64,000 nucleotides of DNA, from the NCBI GenBank assembly GCA_949788275.1, contig OX460916.1:2790001-2854000 (forward strand), given 5' to 3'. The notes beneath the pieces were generated by a model, which had not been told where the DNA came from, did not search any database, and worked only from the letters and a program-made list of their open reading frames with translations. This DNA comes from Weeksellaceae bacterium. Lineage in GTDB: Bacteria > Bacteroidota > Bacteroidia > Flavobacteriales > Weeksellaceae. This document shows, piece by piece, positions 1-9,851 of this stretch (its first letter is position 1; each line of letters opens with the position of its first letter). The position numbers were made by a program, and so were the translations under genes.

Positions 1-18
1 TTTTCATGTAATCGTTAT

Positions 19-621
19 TTAAAATTTAAATTCATTTAAAAACAAAGCACCAATATTGGATGTGAAAAGTTTAATGGCAATGGATAGTAAAATAACTCCG
101 AAGACCTTTTTCAAAACCGATAGCACACCAGGCCCTAACCATTTCTCCAATACTCCTGCAAATTTAAGCACCAAATATACGATTAACATATTCAATACAA
201 TGGCGATTACAATGTTAATATCGGCATATTGAGAACGTAGGGAAAGAACGGTCGTCAGCGAACCCGCTCCAGCGATTAGCGGAAAAGCAATGGGGACGAT
301 GGATGCCGAATTCGATTCAACGCCTTTTTGGATTTCAATTCCCAAAATTAACTCCAAAGCAATGATAAAAATCACAAAAGCACCTGCAACGGCAAAGGCC
401 TGAACATCGACTCCCATTAGGCTTAAAATTTTCGTTCCAAAAAATAGGAAGGATATTAACAGGATCCCTGCTGCCAAAGTCGCTTTCTCCGACTGAATGT
501 GGCCCACTTTACTGCGGATACCCACAATAATGGGGATGCTTCCTAAAATATCAATTACGGCAAACAAAACGGCAAAGGTTGTTCCTATCTCGTTGAGAGA
601 TATTTTTTCAAATACATTCAT
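19..621 (-). CDS. MarC family integral membrane protein
   Basis: This is a 200-residue, very hydrophobic protein with about six membrane segments, the usual length and topology of the MarC/UPF0056 family. Family-like stretches are the N-terminal AVIDILGSIPI segment and the FPLIAGAGSLTTVLSL segment near residues 113-128. MarC proteins are inner-membrane proteins of unproven function; the old link to multiple antibiotic resistance in E. coli was not upheld. The gene starts with ATG and is followed on the minus strand by only a few bases of the window, so what lies downstream is not visible. It is separated by about 100 bp from the two-component genes and is probably a separate transcription unit. 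Confidence 0.85.
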   Translation of the reverse strand: MNVFEKISLNEIGTTFAVLFAVIDILGSIPIIVGIRSKVGHIQSEKATLAAGILLISFLFFGTKILSLMGVDVQAFAVAGAFVIFIIALELILGIEIQKGVESNSASIVPIAFPLIAGAGSLTTVLSLRSQYADINIVIAIVLNMLIVYLVLKFAGVLEKWLGPGVLSVLKKVFGVILLSIAIKLFTSNIGALFLNEFKF

Positions 622-721
622 ACGTGTTAATTAAAAACGATAATAAAGGTGTGTTTCCTAATGAAGCGTTAAAATAAGACACTTTTTCTTATCAAATACC
701 TAATTACCGCTTTTTTATCGG

Positions 722-1474
722 TTATTTTTCCAGCCATGCCTTAAAATCATTCACTTTTTCGCGACTGACGATGAGTTCGGAATCATTAAACGTTTGTAAG
801 ATTATCTTTAAACGGGAATTACTATACATCATAATTTCTCTAATTGCACTTCGCTGAATAATGGTACTTCGGTTAATCCTAAAAAAGAGAAGGGGGTCGA
901 GGAGGGTTTCTAGTTTGTCCAAGGAAAAGTCCAGAAGGTAGTTCTTAGTATTCTGTGTATGGAGATAGGTCGCTTTGTATTCGCTAAAAAAACACTCAAT
1001 AGAAGGACAATCAATAATTTTAAGCGATTGCCCCACCTTAATGGTAAATCTTTCTTTGTAGGTTTTCTGAGGTTGTAGCCATCTTTTTACAGCGGCTAAA
1101 TCGATTTCCTCACGAGGCTGTTGACGTTCAAATTTATCCAATGCGAACAGGAGTTCTTCCTCAACAATGGGCTTTAATAAGTAATCGATGCTATTTAACT
1201 TAAAGGCCTTCAAGACATAATCGTCATAAGCGGTGGTAAAAATAATGGCTGAATGAATTGAAACCTGATCAAAGAGTTCAAAAGATAAACCATCCGATAA
1301 CTGAATATCCAAGAAGATGAGATCGGGATGTGGATTCGATTGAAACCATTCAATTGATTCTTCGACACTGTGCAAAAGCATCTCCACGCGATAACCCAAT
1401 TTTTCAATTCGTCTATTTAATAAACGAGCAGCGGGTTTTTCATCTTCAATAATGACAATACGAACTGTTCTCAT
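722..1474 (-). CDS. LytTR-type response regulator
   Basis: A 250-residue regulator with two domains. Residues 1-125 form a CheY-like receiver with the acidic pair EDE at 10-12, the phospho-acceptor Asp56 in FLDIQLSDG and the conserved Lys in DYLLKPI. Residues about 140-247 form a LytTR DNA-binding domain (FFRINRSTIIQ motif). The gene begins directly after the stop of the histidine kinase upstream, so the two form one operon and very likely one signalling pair. The family binds direct repeats in target promoters and often controls cell-envelope or extracellular functions. Targets cannot be read from the sequence. Confidence 0.93.
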   Translation of the reverse strand: MRTVRIVIIEDEKPAARLLNRRIEKLGYRVEMLLHSVEESIEWFQSNPHPDLIFLDIQLSDGLSFELFDQVSIHSAIIFTTAYDDYVLKAFKLNSIDYLLKPIVEEELLFALDKFERQQPREEIDLAAVKRWLQPQKTYKERFTIKVGQSLKIIDCPSIECFFSEYKATYLHTQNTKNYLLDFSLDKLETLLDPLLFFRINRSTIIQRSAIREIMMYSNSRLKIILQTFNDSELIVSREKVNDFKAWLEK

Positions 1475-3013
1475 TTATTTCCATTTAGAGGTTGGTGGTT
1501 GATTTTCTTTATCCAAGATTTCTTGAATTTTACGCTTTTCCCATTCATCTGAAAACCCAAATACTTTTAAGCTATGAATGGCTATTGCTATTCCCCATCC
1601 AAGCATGGGCCAGTAAAACCATAATTGAAATGGAGAGGTCACCATATTGAGTAGAAAAAAGAAAATGATGAATACCAAGTAGGTGCCTAAATGACCATAG
1701 TATTTTTTTAAAACGGCGGCCCTTTTCGATGCGATTTCATACGCATTATCGTCTATTGGCTGTTCTATTTTCATTGTATTTATTTTTTCGGTGAGTAAGG
1801 GTATTTTAACATGAAATTGTTCATTCGACTGTTCAATAACCACCAAACGATCGGTTAATAAGGCATATCGATTTTGGATGTTTTTTAAACCGATTCCAGT
1901 AGACGAATGAATAACCTCTTTGGGTTGATACTTATTTTCTACCACTAAATAAGTGTTTTCTCTGTAAATTCTGATCGAAAGTACGCGTGAGGAACTGGCC
2001 ACATTGTGTTTCACACAGTTTTCCAAGAGCAATTGGAGCGATAATGGAACAATGAGTTCCCCTTCTTCAAATACATCTTCATCAATTTTGACATCGAGAG
2101 CATTCTCAAAACGAAGTTGCAAGAGACTCAAAAATAGACCAGCAAACTTTAATTCATCTTTTACTTCCACCAAGGATTTATCTTTTTGTTCTAGTACATA
2201 GCGGTAAATCCTTGAAAGGGATGTGGTAAAATGAACCGCTTTTTCTGAATCTTCTTCAATTAAACTGGTTAGGACATTTAAACTATTGAATAAAAAATGC
2301 GGATCGAGTTGATTTTTTAAGGACTCAAATTGAGCCGTTGCATTTTCCGCGATTATTGATTGTTCAGCGATCTGGCTTTCAAAAAGGCGGTTTTTCTTTT
2401 GAATAAAGTAAAAAACAATAAAAAACACATTGGATACAGCAAATACAACAAAATAATTTATAAAATTACTCCCAAAAACAATATCCTTCAATAGTTTATT
2501 CCCTACGCTTGTAAATAAATAGTACAACACTAAGATATACGCCATGGCCTCTAGATAGTATAACCCAATGTTTTTAAAACTCTTACTCAGCGAACGGTAG
2601 TTGATAAAACATTGAACCGTTACAAGGAAAGCTAAAAGACTAAAAACCGTATAGCCTACAAAATAAATAAAGTGATTCCATACAAAAAAATTTTGGGGAC
2701 TAAGCTGCTTATTCGACCAGTAAATAATCCCATAGAGCAAAAAATTCATCCCGATAATAATGATGCTATTCCGTAAAAGATCCTTTCTCGAGATACTTTG
2801 TAAACCAATCATTATTCGATAAACAATGAAGCACAACAATGCATTTCGCAAGATAAAAACCACGTAAAACCCTAAATACCAACTTGTATTGTGCAAGAAG
2901 AAATCTTCATCGCTTGAAGAAATAACTTGTATTAGATAAAGAAAAGCAAGTATAAGGGTAATAGCGGTTGCTGATAACAATCGTCCGCGTTGAAAAATTG
3001 TACGTTCTTTCAT
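1475..3013 (-). CDS. LytS-like sensor histidine kinase with C-terminal 2TM domain
   Basis: A 512-residue membrane kinase. About six hydrophobic segments lie between residues 13 and 205. They are followed by a His_kinase domain with phospho-acceptor His239 in LDPHFLFNSLN, then a degenerate HATPase_c domain with the N-box LLLENCVKHNV and the G-box STGIGLKN. After the kinase comes an extra C-terminal module of about 75 residues with two membrane segments (YLVFIIFFFLLNMV and a WPMLGWGIAIAIH stretch), matching the 2TM domain often seen as a separate protein in flavobacteria. The gene abuts the LytTR regulator, its likely partner. The extra 2TM module would return the C-terminus to the membrane, which is unusual for a kinase. 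Confidence 0.9.
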   Translation of the reverse strand: MKERTIFQRGRLLSATAITLILAFLYLIQVISSSDEDFFLHNTSWYLGFYVVFILRNALLCFIVYRIMIGLQSISRKDLLRNSIIIIGMNFLLYGIIYWSNKQLSPQNFFVWNHFIYFVGYTVFSLLAFLVTVQCFINYRSLSKSFKNIGLYYLEAMAYILVLYYLFTSVGNKLLKDIVFGSNFINYFVVFAVSNVFFIVFYFIQKKNRLFESQIAEQSIIAENATAQFESLKNQLDPHFLFNSLNVLTSLIEEDSEKAVHFTTSLSRIYRYVLEQKDKSLVEVKDELKFAGLFLSLLQLRFENALDVKIDEDVFEEGELIVPLSLQLLLENCVKHNVASSSRVLSIRIYRENTYLVVENKYQPKEVIHSSTGIGLKNIQNRYALLTDRLVVIEQSNEQFHVKIPLLTEKINTMKIEQPIDDNAYEIASKRAAVLKKYYGHLGTYLVFIIFFFLLNMVTSPFQLWFYWPMLGWGIAIAIHSLKVFGFSDEWEKRKIQEILDKENQPPTSKWK

Positions 3014-3206
3014 AAGTTAAAATTAAACGATTGATTGTAATATCCAATGAATAAAATCGGTGAATAAAGAAAATAATAAATGAATCATCTGTTCCTGTTT
3101 TTATAGAATCAAAGGTGGTTCAATTAACGGGACTTAACCATTTACAATTGCTGAACTGTTGATTATCCTAGACGAATTGCTGCAAAAGGTGTTTTGTGTT
3201 CTTATT

Positions 3207-3839
3207 TTAATCCGTATGTTTAACACAATCATTCTTTAGAAGATCGGTTACGCGTTCTTTTCCCCATGTTGGGTAGAAAGGAATATCAGATTTTTGCTCA
3301 TCAAACATTCTTTCAATTTGAATCAATTGCTGACACAACTTAGAAATATCTTCATTAAAATAGTGCTTAGATTGCATTTCGAAATCAACCAAGCCCGCCA
3401 ACGCCCTTGGATTTTTAGGATCTAATGATAAGGCTTTTTTATAAGTCATTACAATTTTCGGAGATAAGGTGGTTGCTTTCACCATAGGATCTATCGTTAA
3501 TTCGGCAATCATTGCCAAGGCTTCAACATTATACCATTCGGCCGATTTTGTAGAAGAATCGACACTGGAAATAATTTGAAGTGCTTGTTGAATCAAGCTC
3601 TCCTTTTTTTCTTTTACTGGCTCGCGTAGAGCAGATGTAGTAAAAATTAAAGCTTGATAATAATTCGGTAACCATTGCTCTTTATCCACTTTGGCTATGC
3701 GTTGAAAAAGCGCTGCAGCTTCCTCGTTTTTCTGTTCGTTCCAAAAACCCAAGGCTTTTTTCATAGAAGATTCATAAGGTGTTTGTGCAAATAAACTACT
3801 GGCAAACAAGCTCATGCTGATTAAAAGTAACTGTTTCAT
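3207..3839 (-). CDS. Secreted TPR-repeat protein of unknown function
   Basis: A 210-residue protein with a signal peptide (residues 1-18, ending SLFAQ) followed by helical pairs that look like tetratricopeptide repeats (ALGFWNEQKNEEAAALFQRI near 29-48 and VMTYKKALSLDPKNPRALAGL near 129-149). It is predicted to be periplasmic. TPR proteins of this kind are common beside TonB-dependent receptors in flavobacteria, and a receptor gene lies about 100 bp downstream on the same strand, so the two may be cotranscribed. The precise partner is unknown. Confidence 0.6.
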   Translation of the reverse strand: MKQLLLISMSLFASSLFAQTPYESSMKKALGFWNEQKNEEAAALFQRIAKVDKEQWLPNYYQALIFTTSALREPVKEKKESLIQQALQIISSVDSSTKSAEWYNVEALAMIAELTIDPMVKATTLSPKIVMTYKKALSLDPKNPRALAGLVDFEMQSKHYFNEDISKLCQQLIQIERMFDEQKSDIPFYPTWGKERVTDLLKNDCVKHTD

Positions 3840-3936
3840 ACGATATGTTTTTTTTATATAGGGAAAATTGATGAAAATAGGTGTTGATAAAAATTAAAAA
3901 GAACTGAACTGTTCTATTTTAAGGATGAACAGTGAT

Positions 3937-6081
3937 TTACAAGTTCTCGAGGTAATTGTCTTTTTTATTATGAGAAATCGTCCAAAAAAAACCGAGAATT
4001 AGAAAACGCTTTGCGACTGGTTGAATAGGCTGAGCCGCATAATACCCTTGGGCATCTTTATTTTGCGCATAATGGTAACCAAAAAGTTGCCGTGTACCAA
4101 AAATATTACTCACTGAAAAGTAAATCACCTTTTGTTGCGTTAATAGATAGGCCCACGAGAAAGCCGTTTCATTGAACGACTTGGTACGGCTTTGCATAAA
4201 ATCAGCCTCATTGGGGTTATCATAAGGACGTCCACTGGCAAAAGAATTCGTGATACTCAATTGAGATTGAAGTGAATTGATCCAATACTTCGTTACGATG
4301 GAAAAATTATGTTTTCCCACATAAGAAGGTTGAACCGCTTTTGGATAGTTTCGATCCTGTCTTTGGGTATCGATATACGAATAAGATAACCAATATTGCA
4401 AAGACTTAATCGAAGTATTATCACGCCAAAAGACATCAACGCCATTGGCTTTCCCGTAACCTAAATTACTGTATATACCATTGAAAATTGGAATTCTCGT
4501 TGTATACTGAACCAATTGATCGTATTTCTTATGATAAGTTTCTAGGCGAAGCATGCGTCCATTTTTTTGATAGGTATAATTCAAAATCCAATGTTGAGCT
4601 TTCATCCAATCGAGGTTTTGGGTGTATTTGAGAACTTGTTGATGGGGTTGTTGATGAAAGATTCCGTACGCCAACGAAAACTGGCTCGATATAGATGGCG
4701 AATAACCGAGTGAAAAGCGAGGATCAAAAGTCAACTTCTTTTGTAGGTTATTCTGAGACGAACGTAGACCGATGACCGTACTCCATTGAGGCGAAATTCG
4801 CCAACGCATCTCTAAAAATTGGGCCCAAAGATTCGAGTGATAACCATAGCGAACCGATTCCTGGTCATCTTTATATGCTTCGGAAAATTGGGTATGAAAA
4901 AAATCTGAACCCATAACCATTCTAATCCGCGGCGACCATTTCCATTCCAACTTTAGCTTACTGTGGCTGGACCATTCCTTATTGGGAATGTTGTAGCCTC
5001 CATACGCTAATTCACGCTCATTAAACCCGATCGTCTGTCCAAGTTCCAACAACCATGAAGAATTTAGTTGAGTAGAAAACTGGGTGTTGTTATAAAGATT
5101 ATTGGTTGTTTGCTTAACATTAACTAACATCAGCTGATCGTTGGGTTGTTGTAAGCTAAAATTTTCCAAACCAAAAGCAGTATACACATTTAGAAAACTC
5201 TTTTCCCATTGATGTTTATAAATCGTTTCACCATTTAAGTTTTCATAAGGCTTCAACCAAGCCAATTTCTGGGGGACCACGGCATAATAAGGTCGAAGGT
5301 TTTGGTAACTAGCAATCATACTAAACGAATTATTATTTCCTCGCAACGTATGCGCTAAACTTGCCCCCACAGAAAGAAGAGAAACCTCCGATTTCTTTTC
5401 ATCTAATTGGCGGGGTGTATCCATAACCAATACACTGGAAAGTGCATTCCCATATTCAGCCGAATAGCCTCCTGTGGAAAAACTCATCCCTTTAAACAGA
5501 AAAGGCGAAAAACGTCCTCTCGCTGGAGTGTTGCTAACCGATGATGAATAAGGTTGTGCAACGGCTAAACCATTTATATAGGTCGTTGTTTCGAATTCAT
5601 CCCCCCCTCGAACGAGTAAACGTCCACTTTCACCAGCTTGTTGAGTTCCTGGAAGGGTTTTTAAGGCACCGACGATGTCTCCAGCACTACCAGCCGTTGT
5701 CACAATATCCAATCCACTTAGTACAGCACTTTGATTGGTTTCTCCAGCGGCCAAATTACCTGCTCCAATGAAGACTTCTTTTAATTGAACTGTTGAATAA
5801 AGGATACACGCTAAAGGTATTTGATCTTCGATTGTGAATTGAATAAATTCAGTATCATACCCATGAGCAGTAATCTCAAGATTTTGTTGACCAGAGGTAT
5901 CGGTCTCAAATTTAAAGTTCCCATCATCGTCACTCAAGCCTCCATCATAAGTGAATTGAATTTGAATGTGGGCTTTGGAGATTGGTTTTCCAAATTCATC
6001 AATAACTTGACCTTGTACTGTGTTCTGAGCGATTAATGCGCTAAAAACAAGCGTTAAAAAAATAGAAAATAATAGTTTCAT
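3937..6081 (-). CDS. TonB-dependent outer-membrane receptor with carboxypeptidase-like domain
   Basis: A 714-residue outer-membrane protein. A signal peptide (1-19, ending LIAQ) is followed by a CarboxypepD_reg-like beta-sandwich (about 20-110, VIDEFGKPISKAHIQIQF), then a plug domain (about 115-235) containing ALKTLPGTQQAGESGRL and LVRGGDE, and a C-terminal beta-barrel rich in aromatic residues. The substrate cannot be told. The family imports siderophores, vitamins or oligomers using TonB energy. No SusD partner is adjacent, so a polysaccharide-utilisation role is not supported. The barrel is short for the family (usually 800-1000 residues in total), and the final strand is followed by a short polar tail. 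Confidence 0.85.
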   Translation of the reverse strand: MKLLFSIFLTLVFSALIAQNTVQGQVIDEFGKPISKAHIQIQFTYDGGLSDDDGNFKFETDTSGQQNLEITAHGYDTEFIQFTIEDQIPLACILYSTVQLKEVFIGAGNLAAGETNQSAVLSGLDIVTTAGSAGDIVGALKTLPGTQQAGESGRLLVRGGDEFETTTYINGLAVAQPYSSSVSNTPARGRFSPFLFKGMSFSTGGYSAEYGNALSSVLVMDTPRQLDEKKSEVSLLSVGASLAHTLRGNNNSFSMIASYQNLRPYYAVVPQKLAWLKPYENLNGETIYKHQWEKSFLNVYTAFGLENFSLQQPNDQLMLVNVKQTTNNLYNNTQFSTQLNSSWLLELGQTIGFNERELAYGGYNIPNKEWSSHSKLKLEWKWSPRIRMVMGSDFFHTQFSEAYKDDQESVRYGYHSNLWAQFLEMRWRISPQWSTVIGLRSSQNNLQKKLTFDPRFSLGYSPSISSQFSLAYGIFHQQPHQQVLKYTQNLDWMKAQHWILNYTYQKNGRMLRLETYHKKYDQLVQYTTRIPIFNGIYSNLGYGKANGVDVFWRDNTSIKSLQYWLSYSYIDTQRQDRNYPKAVQPSYVGKHNFSIVTKYWINSLQSQLSITNSFASGRPYDNPNEADFMQSRTKSFNETAFSWAYLLTQQKVIYFSVSNIFGTRQLFGYHYAQNKDAQGYYAAQPIQPVAKRFLILGFFWTISHNKKDNYLENL

Positions 6082-6172
6082 CAGCGTATAATAATCATCA
6101 AATTTGATTGATATACGCTTTTTTACCTAATATTAGTAACCGAGCTGTTCTTTTTTAGGGATGAATGGGAAA

Positions 6173-7978
6173 TTAGCCATGAATAATTTCGCTGACCATT
6201 TTCTGGGTTCTTAGGTAAGTTGCTTGTAGATCTTGTTGTGTAGGGTCAAAAGCGTATTTGGCATGTTTGGCCTTATTAATAAGATCTTGCCATTCGTCGA
6301 TAAGCGATGGGTTACAACCGATGACTTTTAAGCGATGTACGGCTGTATAGACTGTAAAGTTTGCTAAATCTATTCCTGTTTTTTTCATCACAGCTTCCCC
6401 TAAAATTTGTTCTTGCAGTTGGAAAAAATCCCTTTGTTCGACCGCATGAACCAATAGTTTCAACTGCTCTAATTCTTGATTCATTTCTTTGACAAAATTA
6501 GAAGAGATGGGTGGTGGATTTATGGGTTCATCGATCTTTGCCACTGGAGCAAAAGAAGAGGCAAAAGAACGCGGATGAATGGTTGATTCGTCGTTCATCT
6601 TTTTCTTCTTCTTTTTCATAATCACTAATCCCATTGCAGCCAATGCCAACACACCACCTGTTAGCCAAATCCAACCAGCTTTTCCTTGTGGAACACTGTT
6701 GGTAATCTCGTTTACTGTATTTTGAAAACGATCGCTGGGTGTATTTTGTTTTTGATGATCATTTATCGATGCCATCATTGTATTATCCTTATCTAACGGA
6801 GCAGCTTCCCCATCGACATGAATGTGAATAGAATCTGATTTTAGGGTAATGTATTTTTCCTTTTCGGGATCGAAATAACTAAATTCAACGGGCGATATAC
6901 TGTATTCACCGCCAAAATTAGGAACTAAAACATTTTCTTGCACCACTTTTCCCTGCATTCCGCGCGGATAAGTTTTATAGGCGTCGCGTTTTTTAGGGGC
7001 GTATTTTTCTAAGTTTTCGGATGTATTAATGGTTGGAAAAATAATTCCATTTAAATTTCCGGAACCGGTTATCTCGACCTCCATGTTGATGCTTTCATTG
7101 GCTTTCAACTCTGTTTTATCAACCGAAGTATTCAGTTCAAATTGACCAACAGCTCCTTTGAAGCTTGCTGGTTTTCCTTCGGGTAGAGCTTTCGCATTAA
7201 TCACTACTGGATTACTCTTAATTTCATAGACTTCGGTTCCATACGTACCGGAAACGAGTACATCGAGTGAAAAAGGATCTATTTCGATGCGGCCAGGTTT
7301 CTGTGGAAAAACGTAATAACGAGCGATCTCTTCCGAAAAATATTGTTTGCCCGAAATCATTTCTTGCTTAATGGTTTCGGGTGAATTTTTAACCATTTTA
7401 GGGCTTAATCCCTCTAATTTACCTTGTCTAAAATTACGCTTGCGATTCAGCATCCCCAAATCGCGTGCATATAATTTAACCGTAAGGCCAACTTGCTCGT
7501 TTACATAGGGGTTTTGTTTAGACACATCGCTTTGTAAAAAAACAGGTTGCGCCTGTTGTGTTGATTTTACAGCAGCAGCAACAGCCGTTTTAGCGATTTC
7601 TATATCGATGGGTTTTGTGGTATACGTTTTCCCATCGATAACAATCTTCGAGGCACCAATTTTATATTTACCCGGTTTTTCACCGACAAAAACAAGGATT
7701 ACGCCGTCTTCGATCATCCCACGACCGTTGACAAACTGAACGTTTTGACTTCTATTTTCACCAACGATTCGCAACCCTTTGTGATCGGGATATTTCATCG
7801 GTTCATCGATGGAATAGCTGTCGGTAGACGATTGAATAAAAAAGCCTACTGAAAATGCTTCCCCTGCAACCAAGGCCGTTTTACTGGCTTCTGATTTAAA
7901 GGCAACTTGTTGACTTAACGCCGTAACAGCTGTTAGGGTTAATAAAAGAATGCTATGTAATATTTTTGTTGGGTACAT
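6173..7978 (-). CDS. batD: BatD family protein
   Basis: A 601-residue protein with an N-terminal signal peptide (1-22), a long periplasmic beta-rich region (about 23-430), one membrane segment (IWLTGGVLALAAMGLVIM, about 438-455) followed by a run of lysines, and a cytoplasmic tail. This is the layout of BatD, the Bacteroidetes aerotolerance protein. The gene is the last member of the moxR-bat operon and its start overlaps the stop of the upstream TPR gene by one base. Bat proteins are thought to form an envelope complex with the MoxR chaperone; the biochemical function is unproven. Confidence 0.85.
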   Translation of the reverse strand: MYPTKILHSILLLTLTAVTALSQQVAFKSEASKTALVAGEAFSVGFFIQSSTDSYSIDEPMKYPDHKGLRIVGENRSQNVQFVNGRGMIEDGVILVFVGEKPGKYKIGASKIVIDGKTYTTKPIDIEIAKTAVAAAVKSTQQAQPVFLQSDVSKQNPYVNEQVGLTVKLYARDLGMLNRKRNFRQGKLEGLSPKMVKNSPETIKQEMISGKQYFSEEIARYYVFPQKPGRIEIDPFSLDVLVSGTYGTEVYEIKSNPVVINAKALPEGKPASFKGAVGQFELNTSVDKTELKANESINMEVEITGSGNLNGIIFPTINTSENLEKYAPKKRDAYKTYPRGMQGKVVQENVLVPNFGGEYSISPVEFSYFDPEKEKYITLKSDSIHIHVDGEAAPLDKDNTMMASINDHQKQNTPSDRFQNTVNEITNSVPQGKAGWIWLTGGVLALAAMGLVIMKKKKKKMNDESTIHPRSFASSFAPVAKIDEPINPPPISSNFVKEMNQELEQLKLLVHAVEQRDFFQLQEQILGEAVMKKTGIDLANFTVYTAVHRLKVIGCNPSLIDEWQDLINKAKHAKYAFDPTQQDLQATYLRTQKMVSEIIHG

Positions 7979-8823
7979 TACCAGTCTTTTGAGGTGTTAG
8001 ATTTATTACGTTCTGCTTTCTGTTGAATAATTCGTCTTTGTGTTTTCACTTCTTGCTCTTGAAGAGCTTTTAATGTTCCATCGCCCGTATCGTTTTGGGC
8101 ATTCTCTTTCTGGTCACCTTTGCCTTTATTCCCTTGTTTTATTTGTCGAGAAGCATTATCGCCTTTCCCTTGTTTATTTCCATTTTCGCCCCCACTTTTC
8201 GGATTACCCTCATCGTTTTGGTTTTGAGTTTGATCAGCTTGTTGCTGATTCTGGGATTGATTTTTCTTTTGCTCTTTCTCTGATTGACTTTGTTGAGAAT
8301 CTTGCTGTTGATTATTTTGCTGCTGATCTTGGTTTTGATCTTGGTTATTTTGTTGTTGATTTTGTTGTTTGTCTTTTTTCTTTTCCTTTTCGAGCATTTT
8401 TTTCGCTAAAGCATAATTATAACGGGTAGCTTCATCGGTTGGATCATTTTTGAGCGCATCTTTAAAACTAGCTAAGGCATTTTCATATTCCTTTTCTTGC
8501 ATATAAGCATTGCCTAAATTATGATAAGCCATGTGTTTATCGAGCGTATTTTTCGATATTTCAGCTGATTTCTTAAAATGAGCCATACTTTCTTTGTATC
8601 GTTTTTGCTCGAAGAGGGCATTGCCTAAATTATAATTGGCTTTCACTGAAGACGGATCTTCCATGGTGGCTTTTTTATAGGCATATTCTGCATTATCAAA
8701 TTTTCCTTTTTGATAATACGCGTTTCCTTCTATAATGTAATCCTTCGCTTTATTTTGAGCAAAAGCAAAGACACTACACAGTGTGAAACATAAAAATCCG
8801 AAGTGTTTAAAAAAATAAATCAT
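7978..8823 (-). CDS. batC: BatC-like TPR protein with Gln/Asn-rich tail
   Basis: A 281-residue protein with a signal peptide (to FAFAQ), three to four TPR units in residues about 30-145 (NAYYQKGKFDNAEYAYKKA, LGNALFEQKRYKESMAHFKK, LGNAYMQEKEYENALASFK), and a low-complexity tail rich in Gln, Asn, Lys and Asp. I chose ATG at 8823 over a TTG four codons earlier because the signal peptide starts more naturally there (MIYFFKH). It sits between batB and batD in the moxR-bat operon, where the TPR protein is expected. The tail is probably disordered. Confidence 0.82.
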   Translation of the reverse strand: MIYFFKHFGFLCFTLCSVFAFAQNKAKDYIIEGNAYYQKGKFDNAEYAYKKATMEDPSSVKANYNLGNALFEQKRYKESMAHFKKSAEISKNTLDKHMAYHNLGNAYMQEKEYENALASFKDALKNDPTDEATRYNYALAKKMLEKEKKKDKQQNQQQNNQDQNQDQQQNNQQQDSQQSQSEKEQKKNQSQNQQQADQTQNQNDEGNPKSGGENGNKQGKGDNASRQIKQGNKGKGDQKENAQNDTGDGTLKALQEQEVKTQRRIIQQKAERNKSNTSKDW

Positions 8824-8837
8824 TTTACCATACAAAC

Positions 8838-9851
8838 TTAATGTTTTCTTTCGTTAAAAATTTTATACTCAGATGTTAATAATTCTATAAATAGTAAAGC
8901 CACGGCAAATGCTAAAAACCATTGATATACATGGTTCATATCTTTTGTTTTGGCAACTGCTATCTCATTTTTAGACAAACGCGTTTTATACATCATTAAG
9001 TTCGATAAACCCTCTTGAATCGTGGTTAAAGGAAAATAAGCTCCGCTGGTGGCAGCTGCTATTTTTTTAAGATTTCCATCTTCCAATTTTGTAACAACGG
9101 TATTTCCGTATTGGTCTTTCTTAAAATCTTCCTGTATCCCATTGTAATAGGTTGGGATAGGCGCCCCTTTCTGGCTTCCTACACCAATGGATAAAACAAA
9201 TAAGTTGTTGTCTTTCGCAACTTTAATCGCCTGATTGGTTGAGTCCTCATGGTCTTCACCATCGGAAATAAGCACGACCAATTGACTCGAGTTGGCCGAA
9301 TTTTTAAACACCTTAGCCGCTTCGTTCATCGCATGGAAAAAATCGGTCCCTTGATTGGAAATCAATTCGGTATTCATATTGGCTAAATAGCTATCAATGG
9401 CTGCATAATCGTTTGTTAGCGGTATAATGGTGTAAGCATTAGCTGCAAAGACGACTAAAGCTGCACGATCACCCCCCAATTGATGAAGGGTTTCACTGAT
9501 TAATTTACTGGCTTTATCTAAGCGGGAAGGAGCAACATCTTGGGCATTCATGCTCGAAGAAAGGTCTAAAAGAAAAACCATATCGATCCCTTCTCTTTTT
9601 ACATTTACCTCCTTTTCGCCATACAAAGGATCCATATACGCTAAAATAATAAAAAAGATGGCTAAACAACCTAACGTCAATTTAAACGCATAACGCTTAG
9701 ACGATGTAATTGGGAAGATAACGGGCAGTAAATGGGCATCGACAAAATTTTTCTTGATACGCTCACGCCATCGGTACACATGAACCGATAAGGTAATGAT
9801 GATGAATAAAATAAGCATCCATCCTATATGTTGTATTTCACCCCACTGCAT
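8838..9851 (-). CDS. batB: VWA-domain membrane protein BatB
   Basis: A 337-residue protein. Two N-terminal membrane segments (about 9-28 and 55-73) precede a von Willebrand factor A domain (about 88-270) with an intact metal-adhesion motif DLSSS starting at Asp96 and a conserved Thr/Asp context (SNQGTDF, LISDGEDHED). A last membrane segment lies near 312-328. The layout matches BatB. The start overlaps the stop of batA by one base (an ATGA-type junction), so translation is probably coupled. Confidence 0.88.
   Translation of the reverse strand: MQWGEIQHIGWMLILFIIITLSVHVYRWRERIKKNFVDAHLLPVIFPITSSKRYAFKLTLGCLAIFFIILAYMDPLYGEKEVNVKREGIDMVFLLDLSSSMNAQDVAPSRLDKASKLISETLHQLGGDRAALVVFAANAYTIIPLTNDYAAIDSYLANMNTELISNQGTDFFHAMNEAAKVFKNSANSSQLVVLISDGEDHEDSTNQAIKVAKDNNLFVLSIGVGSQKGAPIPTYYNGIQEDFKKDQYGNTVVTKLEDGNLKKIAAATSGAYFPLTTIQEGLSNLMMYKTRLSKNEIAVAKTKDMNHVYQWFLAFAVALLFIELLTSEYKIFNERKH

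Noticed and set aside
8040-8429. A plus-strand open frame of 129 codons opposite batC, and a shorter one beside it
   Set aside because: They are shadows of the Gln/Asn-rich low-complexity tail; the hydrophobic composition is what the complement of CAA/CAG-rich codons gives.
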